From positions 1,431,132 through 1,495,131 of the forward strand of contig NOKP01000002.1 in assembly GCA_002682825.1 (NCBI GenBank): a stretch of DNA of 64,000 nucleotides, read 5' to 3'. Positions 33,196 to 44,200 of this stretch are shown here, one piece after another. Positions within the stretch are counted from its first letter, which is position 1. Each line of letters begins with the position of its first letter. The position numbers were made by a program, and so were the translations under genes. The notes beneath the pieces are model-generated. The model saw only the letters and a program-made list of their open reading frames with translations, had not been told where the DNA came from and did not search any database. Source of the stretch: Neonectria sp. B-13. Taxonomy: Eukaryota > Ascomycota > Sordariomycetes > Hypocreales > Nectriaceae.

Positions 33196-35522
33196 TTACA
33201 CCTCCTCGTCCTCATCCAGCGGCTCCACTCGTACTAGTATCTCCTCGAGAAGACCCTCCAGGAAGCTCCCGACGTCCCTGCCCATCCCAATGGGCTCAGC
33301 CTTGTCGTAGTGGTCAATCTCCTTGCACACATGCGCGAGCTTGTACACGAGCTTCCGGAGCTTCTCGTGCGCCGCCTCGGCCCGCTGCTGCTGAGGCGTC
33401 ACCAGCGCCGGGTTTTGCCCAGGCTTGTACGCCTGCTGCAGATGGATCTGCCGCCGCTTAAGCGCCTCCTCAAGCGCCGGGAAGATGACGTCGTTGAGCG
33501 CATCCAACTCTCCGTTGGGGTTGGCGGGTACTGGCGATGGGAACGAGGACGGAGCCATGCCAAACTCGGACGGGACGGGTGAATCGGCCTTGGACGGAAG
33601 AGGTCGAGGTGAATCAGCCTTGGATGGAAGAGGCCGAGGACCTTGCGCCGTTGCTGGTCCTGGCGATGGCACCGGGACTCGTAGAGGAGCAATCTGCGCC
33701 GACGGGGCTCTCTGGCCCTGTATGGGGCTCCCTTTGTAGGGTGGGATCTCAGGCAGTGCCATCGGCACCAGTCTAGAGCTTGACGGCCGCGATTGACTCT
33801 GGTGCAGCGGCGGGGCGGGAGGCAGAGGCCACTCGGTCACGGGCGAGTATGAATCCGTGCTTCCTTCGGGCGATGTTACAAGACTCAGGTTGAGCATGCC
33901 CATATCACGCTGTAACTGGCTCTGCAACTCGCGATCGTAATCCGGAGACTGGCCGACTGGCATCGGTGGCATCGGTCTCGCTCGCGGCGTCTCGATGACC
34001 TCTCTCGTCACCACCGGCTTCATCGGGCTCTGGGGAAGAGGCACTTTCGAGGGCGATCCGAAGCCAGGCGGTGGCTGCTGATGTTGAGGTGGCACAGGCA
34101 CTGGCTTCCGCTGAGGGCTCACCTGTCGTGCTGTCGAAGCGTTGGCCGCCTTGACGGTGTCGCTCGTCTGCAGCGCAAAGTCTCGCACCTTGGTCGGGCT
34201 TCCGTCCCGTCGTCGCTCACCGTAGTCGTCCGCGTTTTCCGTAGACCGCGTGGCGCGCGCATTAGTGGCACTCTCGTCCATAGCATTGAGTCCCGGCCTA
34301 TTAACGAGACCTCCACGCTCGCCGACCAGTCTGACGGTGCCGAAATCCCACATGTCTTCGTCCACTTTCTCACGCTGCCTCGGCGCTCTACCGCTGTTAG
34401 AGTCCCACGTCTCGTCATCGTCGCCCTTGTGGGTGGCCGCCCATCGAGTGTGGCGCTCGATGAGCTCTGTCAGGTACGTCGTCCGCTTGGCCCGTCTGAT
34501 AAAAGGGTGTCTCAAGAGGTCCTTCGCAGTAGGTCGCTCCTTGGGATCTCGCTGCAGACAGAGCTCGACGAATTCCTTGAAGGCTTTGGTGAAGTTGCCC
34601 TCCAGTCGAGGAGGCGGGTTCTTGGGGATGAGGAACAGGACCTTCATGGGGTGGATATCGGCATAGGGGGGTTCGCCGTTGGCAAGTTCGAGGGCGGTGA
34701 TGCCGAGGGACCAAATATCAGCCTTGTGGTCGTACCCAGATTGCTTAATGACCTCCGGGGCCATCCAGAAGGGCGTGCCAACGAAGGTGTTCTTCTTGGT
34801 CATGGTGGCGGAGAGCTGACCAGAGACGCCAAAGTCGGCAAGCTTGACCTGGCCGTTGGAGCTGAGCAGAACGTTGGCGGCTACAAAATGACAAGGTCAG
34901 CAACAAGACGAGTACGGCTGAGTGGCTTCCTCACCCTTGACATCACGGTGCAGCTTCTTGTCCGAGTGCAGATAATCCATTCCCATGAGCAGCTCGCGCA
35001 CGATGATGGCGATGTAGTCCTCGCCAATGAGCCCCGGCTTCATCAGGTCGGCACAGCTCCCGCCAGAGCAGAATTCCATGACGATCCATAGTTCGGCGCC
35101 CTTGGCGTAGGAACCGTAGTACTTTGTGACGTAGGGGGACTGTAGCTCGGACAGGATGGCGATTTCCTGGATGATGTCTTCGACTTCGTCCTCGGCGCTC
35201 TCTATGTCGATGACTTTGATGGCGACGGCGTGACCAGTGCGTTTATCGACGCTGTTTGGGTATATGGTCAGCAAGGGAATCATCATAGGGACAAAGAGAT
35301 GGAGAGAGATGTTCCTGTACGTACCCTTTGTAGACCTTGCCAAAGCTACCACCACCTGATGACAGCAACGCCCTTGATTAGCGATTCCATCCCACACATC
35401 TCGCACGCAAGGCGTCCAAAGGGCAGGGTTCTGTACTGACCAATGCAGTATTCCTTCGAGTACAGAAGCTCCGGGTCCAGCGCCTCGTTGCCCTCGTCCA
35501 CCTCACGCTCGCGTTCCGCCAT
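33196..35522 (-). CDS. Ste20-family (germinal-centre kinase type) Ser/Thr kinase
   Basis: Four exons (35522-35441, 35355-35325, 35251-34935 and 34880-33196) with introns of 85, 73 and 54 nt give 704 residues. The start ATG has a strong GCTGCCATGG context. The kinase domain begins near the N-terminus: Gly loop IGGGSFGKVYKG, VAIK lysine, HRDVKAANVLL catalytic loop, ADFGVSG (DFG), and the Ste20 signature GTPFWMAPEVI. The domain ends at HPFIRRAK. A long Pro/Ser-rich tail contains a perfect internal direct repeat (RPLPSKADSP twice). A conserved C-terminal helical block (LRKLVYKLAHVCKEIDHYDKAE) follows, of the kind found in fungal GCKs. N-terminal kinase plus C-terminal regulatory tail is the GCK layout (relatives: N. 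crassa MST-1/POD-6/SID-1, yeast Kic1/Sps1). Such kinases act above NDR kinases in septation and polarity. Which of these orthologues it is needs a phylogeny. Confidence 0.93.
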
Positions 35523-37446
35523 GGCAGCCACCTCTTCAGGCGATTGGGTGGGGGAAGCTTGATAGTCTGTCCACCAGTGGGTGATGCTCTGCTCCAGGGG
35601 GAGGGAGCTCGTTGGGCAGGGAAAGCAGACGGATCAGGCGTAGATGCTGTAGAGATTCGGCGCGGTCGTCGGTCGGTCGAAGGAGGATAAGGCGGCACGT
35701 CCAGTTGCAAGTCTCTGGGAGATGGGCGGGCGGGACCAGACTGAGGTTTTGGCGGTGTCGTTCTGCAACCCCCACCAGACAGAGGCGTCGTAGTTTTTGT
35801 CTCGGGGCTATTACAGGCGGGCAACGGGCGCAGATAAGACCGCGAGAATGGATACCAAAAAAAAAGAGAAGTTTAGAAAAAGGGAAGAAGAGAGAAGAGA
35901 TGCGATGTGAGACGAGAGCGGTAATCAAGGTCAAAGTCAAACGCAACGAAACGAACTTGGGCTAATCCTGGCAAAACAAATACGGGCGGGAGCTGGAGGT
36001 GCTTGCTCGCCAGCGGTGCTTGGCTGTTGTTGACTGGCCCGCCAGCGGCTGAAGACTGTGCTGTAGGCCTAGCCTGCCTGAGTGGTGTGGGGTTCATTGG
36101 TGGGTGGGCAGCAACCGCCCGCGATGTACCCAGGGGGGAGGGAGGTACCATCGACCTACGAATACAGTGGACGTTTAGGGTGCCTGGGGCGCTCCAAGCG
36201 ATCTCACCGTCGCAACCCGTTGGAATGAGGGGAGGCCCCCTGTCAGCCGGGCGGCCCAGGGACGGGTCACGTAGGTGCCAACCCAGCGGGTGTTTAGTGG
36301 ACAGCTCGTGGCCGCGGGGGGCAATCGAGGGCCGCTAAGCAGTAACCAGTGGAGGGAATCGGAGGAGATGAAGCCCCTCATTGTCCATTGTCAGCCCGGG
36401 CAGCCCATCTTGAGCCCAGCCCAGTTCAGTTCCGTCCAGCTCAACCATCAGCAAGTTGACAACACCCAAGCCTCCCGCTAGGAACACGCGACGTCCACCG
36501 CCCACCGCATCCGTTCACCCACTAAAGTTTCAGGGAGCGACAGCGCTAGGGAATTTGGATCCCAGAGGACGCAATACGTAGCCCTATCGTCCACAGCGGG
36601 TCGATGCCGCGCCATTGGCTGTGCGCCTCTGGCAAGCCGTGGTGAAACGCAGCGTTCCTGAGCCACGCGATTGGAAGACGCTGAGATTGGACGTCGGTCA
36701 TTCCGTCGTCACCAACAAACAGCTAAACTCGACTGGACTGGGATGACCTGATCTGAAGAGGCACGGTTCAGTGCAGGTAGCCTTCCTTGGTTGGTTGGTT
36801 CATGGGCCATCGTTGCTAAAGCAAGTACTCATGGGATTCGGTTCGACAACGTCATCCCTTGTCTCCTGTATGCAACGAGACAAACCATTGGACACGGCCT
36901 CTCAAACCTCTCAAGGCAAAATGCCGATTACGAATCACTGAGGAACCACCTAGCGAACCAAGCATCGCGATCACGGTGGCTTTGTCTGTCACTCTGTCTC
37001 GTCTCATTGTCGCGCTATCACTACCGAAAACGCGCATCCTTCACGTCGCATCTGAATCATTGTGGTGCCGCCATGTCCTGTCATGCCCATCCTGTCCTGC
37101 CCTGTCTTGCCTTGGTCATCACAAGCACAGGAGCGTCTATAGACTCCAGTCCTTATCAAAGCAAATCAAAAGTCGCGGAGAAACAGAAGATGCATCTGAT
37201 CCCTTCCTTGCCTGCTTGCCTGCTTGCCTGCTTGCCTGCTTGCCTGCTTGCCTGCTTGCTTTCCTGCCTGCTTGCTTTCCTGCCTGCTTTCTGTCTGCCT
37301 GACCCCTTCCAGTAGCCTGTCCAGGTCGGCTCCTCTCTATGGCAAAATGCATCATCCCTCATAGCCCTGTATGTCCCTGGGTAGTTGATAATCATGGTCG
37401 TACTCTCATTCCTTCAACATCCGACTCTCTCTCTGTCGTTCGATCT
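35523..37446. other. 1.9-kb intergenic region (kinase promoter; downstream of the UBX gene)
   Basis: The first several hundred bases would be the kinase promoter and leader, including a purine-rich AAAAAAAAAGAGAAG tract near 35860. The remainder to 37446 holds a microsatellite (separate entry) and the 3' region of the UBX-domain gene. No ORF is convincing. Confidence 0.5.
37206..37290. repeat. TTGCCTGC octanucleotide microsatellite and degenerate tail
   Basis: About six perfect tandem copies of TTGCCTGC span roughly 37207-37258. Imperfect GCTTTCCTGCCTGCTT units continue to about 37290. The array lies in the 3' flank of the UBX-domain gene. Open frames across it (Leu/Pro/Ala/Cys repeats) are artefacts of the repeat. 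Confidence 0.9.
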
Positions 37447-39106
37447 TTAATCTTCGATAAACTCAATCATAACTGTGCCCTGCTTCAAACCGGTATCTGC
37501 AATAGTCTGCTCCAAGTTCTCGATTAGGTCTTGGCCTTGAGGCATCTTCTTCAGCTCAAATTCGATCCCCTCCTTGCCCTCGAGCGGCTCTGCCTTGAGC
37601 CACTCGTAGATCCCGCGTACCCGGTCCTGGAGACTGAACCGGCGGATGACTCGTCCATTGGGGTGTCGGAACTGGATGCGGGTTGTCGTGGCGGGGTCGT
37701 TCTCCGGCTCCACGTGCGGGTTCGTACCGGATATCTTGGCAAAGGGGCTTTGCTCTGGCTCTTTGCCCTTTGCTTCGGGTTCCTCCGCCGAGTCATCTGA
37801 TTTTGTCAGGGCATCCGGGTCGTGCACATTCGGTGTCGACGATCCCCTGTTTGCGGCGCTTTCCAGGCTGTTCTTGAGAGCCATCTCCAGCATCTCGTCC
37901 TCCGTCATCCGTTCCACATCCACCACTTGGGGCTTCCGTGCCGTCGACGTGGCAACTGGGTTCTTGCTGTTGGCGGCGAGGCTGTACCGATCGAGGAACT
38001 CGGCCAGCTCGGCGTGGAAGTCCGTGGCGCTTGGGAACGGTCTACCGCTCCATACCTTGACCTGCTCTCCGGTTCGCGGGTCGATGATGGAGACGTGGGG
38101 GTAGTTGTCGGGGTTTTCGTGGGCCTGGTTGGGGAAGTAAAAGGTGACGTACGCCTCGGCATCGGGGAAGTCCTTGTCGTACTGCAAAAAGATGAAGTTT
38201 TCCGAGACCAGTTCCTTCACATTCTTATCCTTCCATATGTCGCGGTTCAAGGCTTGGCAGTTGAAGTCATTCATGTCTTGAAGATTAACCAAGATCCACT
38301 TCTTGTCTTCCTTTCCTAGGGTTCGAGCCTCGTCCCAGGTCATCCGTGCCATGATATCGTAGGGTGGCCGAAACAGATCCTCGAGTCGTTGAGCGTGGGC
38401 GCCGTTCTCTGCCGACTGGGTCGGGTGTCGTTCGGGATCGCCCCATATTTGTTGTGAGAAGGGACCACCAGATCGAGCTGTATGTCATATTTCTGTCAGA
38501 AGGAGTCCTTGGGGTTCAGTGGCATGCTTTGAGCTTACGCTGTTGCTGCTGTCGTCGTCGCAGCTGTTCTAGGAGGGCAGCCTCCACGTCGCCGTCGCCA
38601 TCGCCCCAGGAAGGGCCTGGGGCCACGAGGGTCTCGGTGGTGCGGGCAATGGGCGCCCTCACATCATCTGGGTCCGGTCCTGCGCCAGCGGCGGAGCCTG
38701 AGCCGCCGTTGTTCTCCTGGTATAGCTCCTCCTGCAACCGCTTGGCCATGGCCATGTCCTCCTCCTCCTGGGCGAGGGCTGCGGCCTGGGCAGCAACGGC
38801 GCGGTCGCTGTCGACGTCCATGTCGGAATCATCGTCGAACTGCATGTCCTCGTCTTCGTCGCTATCGATGTGGATGACGCCCTCGGCGTCCTGCCTCCCA
38901 ATGTTGGACGGCGCGGCAGGCACAGGGTTCGTCGGCTGGGCTGCGTTGGCGGACAGACCGGCGCCGACTCCGGATGCTAGGTCGGGGTTCTCATAGAAAA
39001 GCTCGATGGCGCGCTCAAAGTTGCCAGCGGTCATCTCGAGGAAGCTGCGGGCGACATCGGGGCTGGCGCCAGTGATGGCGTTGAAGGTGGCAATATTATC
39101 GTCCAT
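37447..39106 (-). CDS. UBX5: UBA-UAS-UIM-UBX protein, Cdc48/p97 adaptor (Ubx5/UBXN7 type)
   Basis: Two exons (39106-38539 and 38477-37447) with a 61-nt intron (GTAAGC...TACAG) give 532 residues. Domain order: UBA-like at the N-terminus (IATFNAITGASPDVARSFLEMTAGNFERAIELFYE), an acidic region with a UIM-like helix (DEDEDMQ; EEDMAMAKRLQEELYQE), a thioredoxin-like UAS domain (WILVNLQDMNDFNCQALNRDIWKD through VSIIDPRTGEQVKVWSG), a ubiquitin-interacting motif (DEMLEMALKNSLES) and a C-terminal UBX domain (RIQFRHPNGRVIRRFSLQDRVRGIYEWLKAE, ending DTGLKQGTVMIEFIED). This is the architecture of yeast Ubx5 and human UBXN7, which link Cdc48/p97 to ubiquitinated proteins and cullin ligases in nuclear and ER-associated degradation. 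The second exon also supplies SGGPFSQQIWGD and LFRPPYDIM, conserved just before the UAS domain. Confidence 0.94.
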
Positions 39107-41293
39107 GGTTGTGGGAGTGGACGGGGCGAGGCTCCCAACACCTGGCAGAGTGGTCGGTCGCGGACTCTACGATGGTGGGAGAGGGGGTATGACGACGCCG
39201 GTGAGGTGAACGACGAGACAAGGAGAGGGGAGAGAGAGGAGAGTGAAGAGAAGAGGCAGCGCAAACGGCGGTCGAGCTCGGGCGATGGTGTGTCTTAGTG
39301 CGGGCAACGGTGAAGCGTCTCCGAGATGTTGCCCCAAGATATTGCCCCGCCTGACGGCCACAGCACGGCACAGTGGAGCGCAGCGCGGTGTGGTGCGCGT
39401 AGTGGGGGGATGTCGTCAGGAGATGCGGCGACGGGAGAGTGCAAACGCACAAAACGCGGGCAGTAATGATAGTTTGCGTGGTTTTATCAAGGGCAGAAGC
39501 ACCTAGGCAGCCCTGTTGCTTTTGGTAAAATAAAGTAGAAGTGGAAGTGGGAGTGGAAGCAGGCAGAATCTTCAAGGTTGAAATTGCGTGGTGAAGCTAC
39601 AAAAGACAGGATGCATCTTTGGCTCCTCGAGGTTGCACCCAACCACAGGCAAGTTGGCAGGCCACTGGCACCTTAGTAGTCAGGGCAGTGATCAACTGGC
39701 TGGTACCTTAGGTACCTAATCCTACTAAGGTAATCACCTAATCCCAAGGCACCTTGAATTACTACTAGTACTGCACCGTTACGTGCTCACTGCTGTTACC
39801 TAGACTGACAGCCTCAGCTCGAGGTTAGGTAAGCCAGCCACACCTTCCAAGTTCCCGCCTCTTATCGCCAGGTACCTCGCACCGCCTCAGCAAGGGGCAA
39901 CAGCGAGCAATGTCCGAATTTCCTCCAAGCTGACGTCTTACATATAAGTTACAACACAACGACACAAACCCGGTCGTCAACCACTTATTTGCAACTGTCA
40001 CTTACGTCCAAATGATATTACAGATATTGAAGATACTTAGAATCGGCATACTGGATTCAGCCAACAAGGCAGATAGCACCAAAATGTGCAGGCCAAATAA
40101 ATAGCCTAGGACAGTCAGATCATGCTCGCCACCAAGGAAGGGAAGCACCCAGTAGCCTGCCAGTAACGATCTTAAGAAGGAGCTTCAGACTTCGATACTC
40201 AATCCTGCCAAGCTCCTCGCGGTCCTTGGATACGGCCCGTCGAGACGGCGGTAGTGCATCTGGCTTGTGGACGAGGTGTTTGGGCCGGGGACCTAATGAA
40301 TGGATAGATCTGGTGCTGTCAGCATCAAGAGATATTTGGAAGTGTCAAATAGTCAGACCATCTCTACTCAAATCTTTGCCGCTCAACTCACCGCGAGGTT
40401 TTCCTGGTCTGGCGTTAGCTATTCACTAGTTCCATAGCAGGGCTGAGCACCAACCTCGATCACGATCACGGGGGTTAGAAATATAAAGCGATGTGTCTCG
40501 GCGGGTATGATGGCCGTGGAGAACTCAAGGTCCTTTCGGATCTCTTCACTTTGACGAGGGTCTCTTCTTAGCAGATAGGGAGCTTGAAAGCAGTATTTCA
40601 TCTTTTCCTTGGGTTCGCCCTGAGGCTGAGACAAATGAGCATAATCAAGATCAACCGAGGGAGGCAGCTAGAACCCGTGTCTATTTTTTGCGTAATCCAC
40701 GGGGGATACTTAGTCTGGCGAACCGGAAAATATTCCCCTTCAGCGGCCTGAGCCAATGGGCTTTCCTAGAACCAAGATGAGACGTCTGGTTGGGCGTGGC
40801 CGCTGGGGCAATGCCCTTGGTGTGGGATGTCACCTCGCATCGCCTGCCGAGGTCTGAACCAATAATTAGCCATCGGATTGTCACCGCTGAACTGCTCTCC
40901 AACAGGCAGTTGAGGGTAGATGTAAATGCAGAGCGTGCCGGCCTCCTCACGCACTTGCAACGCAGCCTACCCTAGACTACTACATTTACAAGGAACAGAT
41001 ATCACGGTAACTATTTCATACTTGTTTTCTAAATCTAGCTCGTCGTATATGAAGAAATATTCATTGTATGCCCTTTCCTATTGAATACAAACCTATAGAG
41101 ACTTTCCAATATCATTTCCGCTGCCACTTATGTGAATGTTAAATCATTCGTCATAGATTTTTAGCTTCTTAATCTAGATACAAAAATCTCAACTTTCAAG
41201 CACATATCTTATTGCATTTCCGGTGTGTACTGCACAATTAACTTTGAAGCCGCTATCACAAACCGCTATTAACACTGCTCACACAACTCTATC
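39107..41293. other. 2.2-kb intergenic region
   Basis: Promoter of the UBX gene at the left (GAGA-rich around 39220-39260). A TACCT-rich palindromic cluster follows (separate entry), then AT-rich sequence to the 3' end of ECM29. Frames around 40220-40960 are open for short stretches only and resemble no family I know. Confidence 0.5.
39670..39880. repeat. Cluster of TACCT/AGGTA palindromic motifs
   Basis: Within about 200 bp, the motif (T)ACCT(TA) or its complement recurs many times. Examples are a perfect 12-bp palindrome TTAGGTACCTAA at 39708-39719 (extended by GGTACC at 39703), CACCTTAG, AAGGTAATCACCTAA, TTACCTAG, TTAGGTAAG and AGGTACCTCG. Such motifs are frequent in intergenic DNA of some Sordariomycetes. 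Their role is not established to my knowledge. They could be protein-binding sites or a small mobile repeat remnant. Confidence 0.65.
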
Positions 41294-44200
41294 CTACTTC
41301 AGCTCCGCCAAAATCTCCTTCAACACCTTCTGAACCTCTATCGACCGCTCCCCATGTAGCGCTCCGTTCACCATTGTCTTGAACTGTTCAGCATCCGGCC
41401 CAGCCTGTCCAAATACTCCTCTTGCCTTTGCCTTCAACGTAGCCGCAATCGCCTTCGCCCTCATGACCCTCTGCGGCTCGGTTCCCACGTCCACCTGGTC
41501 CATGTCGAGGCTAAGCAGATAGGTGACGGCGATGCCCTTTTCGTCGTTTGTCGCTGTCGAGGGAGACGTTGCAGCATCCATCATGTCGCGCACACTCTCG
41601 TACCATACTTGCCTCTTGATTGTCGCGAATTTGGGGCTTGAGAGGAACGGTTTGAGGATGTCAAGGACACTGCTCAGGACTGCTAAGGGGGCCTCCTTCA
41701 TCTTCGAGGGGCTGTATCCCCGAGCGACAGCTTCAAGGCCGTTCTTGGCAGTCTTCTCTGTCAAGTCTTCCTTGGAATCAACCTCCATCTTGTCTTCATC
41801 CTTCAGCTCCTCCATGCGTGGTGTCACAATGTCCGAAATCTCGCCTAGAAGGTCCAGGTCATCCCGAGCCTTGGCAAACTTCCAAAGACAGATGAATGCA
41901 GGCACGCGATACTCCTCGTTGTTACGCTTAGCCTCCCGCAAGGCTATCTTCTTCATCTGATCTGCAATCTTCGAGTCCTTTGTCCAGAGAGCTCGACCCT
42001 TCTCAACGAACTCAGGGTACGCTTCGAGAAGTTTCTCCTTGCCCGGGAAGGTTTTCAACGCCAGTGTCTTATCAAACACAGGCCATATCTTGCTCAAATT
42101 GGCATCGCTAATCTGGCCGCTTGCGTCGCTGGCGCTAGCAACATCCTTCACCATTGCCGCAACGGTAAAAGCTCCGGTGTGTCGAAGAGCCCACTGCTGT
42201 GTACTGATGCACCGTTCCACCAAGGCGACAATCTCCGAGACGTAACGGACAACAGTGCGATTGCTTCCGGCATGCTGGTTCCACACCTCCTTGAATACCT
42301 TGCCCGTGTACTCGTCTGTGTCGTGGGAACCGAGATAGGAAAACGGGAGCAATTCGGTCTCAAGAGCGGAGAAGTGGTCGGGGGAGACCTTGGCCAACGC
42401 TACAATCACGTCCGAGATCTTCTGGCGCTGAGACTCCTCCACCGCATTGAAGTACATGTTGACAAATCGCTCACAGAATCGCTGCTTACCAACCTCTGGT
42501 ACAGCTCTCATCAAGTATGCAGTGGCACGAGCATAGGCCTGGCTGACTTCGTCGTTCTTGTCCATCGTCTGCTTCTCCATGAGCTGCAGGAAACGCCCAG
42601 CCACTGGCTTGACGTCGTTTGTGTGGCGGGTAAAAAGAGTTGTCAGCACTCGGCTACAGCCAATCTTGGTAGGCATGCCAATAGCAGTCTTGATCGTCGC
42701 CTCGAGCCTCGGAGCGAGCTCAGTCATGACATCAGCATCGATGAAGCGGAGAGCGTTCTCGATAGCTTCAGATATGGGCGACCGATTGACCATTTGCGAC
42801 CTCAACTTGTCAATCTCATCTCGGCTGTCCTCTCCAGCTCTCTGGTAGTGGTAGTTGATTTGCTGCGGCTCAATGGAGCTGAGAAGGCCGAGGAGTTGGG
42901 GAACCATATCGGATATAAAAGGCCGGAGCGCTTTGCCTCCCTGCTTTGCAATCTTCATCACCGTGACGGTTGCAAAAATCTGGACTTCTTGTGCCGAACT
43001 CTCGACGCCCTTGTCAGATAGCAGGAACGGAAGTGCTTCTTTCATCATGGCCTGGGCGGCTGATCCATTGCTGCCTTCTTCGAGCTGCCTGACAAGCCCG
43101 TTGGACAATGTCATGCACAGCCGCAAAGCAGCCTCCCGAACAGTGCCCTTGACGTCATCAAGCACCTTCAGTGCTGCTGTCCAAATATCTCGATAATGTT
43201 TCTCATACTGGGGGAAAGGTCGTCCATGGATGAGGTCTGAGATGGCAGCGCAACTCGCTTCTCGCATTCGCCACTCGCGTCCTAGAATACTCTTCAAAAG
43301 ATCCTCAAGGATGGCATCAAAGTGAGTATCTATGACGTTTGCAGAATCCTTCACAAGCGCCTTCCAAATGTCGTCCATCGATCGCTGAACGTTTTGGTTG
43401 GGATCAAATCGGTACCGGTAGAGCTTGGGGTATAGCTTGGGGTCAACTTCGGACTCCGACAAGATGTTGCTGAGTCCAAAGCGGCCGAACGCTGATCGGG
43501 TTGACCATGTCGCGGCATTTGCAGCCAGGGACATGAACTTGTACACGAGTCGCTGGTCGCCAACTTCATTGGCGAGACTGACGATATCCTTGTAAGAAGT
43601 GATGGACCCTCCCTCGCCAGTCGGGAGAGCGCCTGGCTCGAAGAGCTCTGTTTCCTGGTCCACCTTGAGCTGGACACTGGAGCCAGTGAATGCGGAAACG
43701 AGGTCCTTGACCAGGGTGCTCTTGAGGTCCGCGTCACCGCGCTCATAAACTAATGAGAGGCCGCGCGATGCTGTCTCTTGTACAAGCTCGTCTCTTGCGC
43801 TCAAGAGCCGCATGAATGCAGCCTGTGCCTCTCGAAGTCTTGATTGAACCTCAGGGAGATGGGAGCAATATTGGACAATGCAGAACAGCCAAATTCCCGA
43901 TGCCTTCAGCAGTGAAGGCTTGGTGGCCTTGGAATCCGCAAAGAGCTTGTTCAGTACTGAAACCAACCTCGACGATCGCGAACCATGGCGCTCGTGGCAG
44001 CCCCGAGATTCCACGTCCAGGGTTAGTTTTACGTAGTCGGAATCCCAACGGGCGATCGCTGCGGTGATTGCATCGCCGACCGTGAATTGAATTTCGACAC
44101 GCTTGATCTCGTGAAGGCTGAAGAGTTCCTTAAGGATAGAGCCGAGTACTCCGTGGGACCAGCCGTCACCGTTTTCAGTCGCGTTTTGATCCTCTTCAGT

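Noticed and set aside
37137..37395. Short frames encoding Gln/Ala/Gly/Lys/Ser or Leu/Pro/Ala/Cys repeats
   Set aside because: They are translations of the TTGCCTGC microsatellite, not genes.
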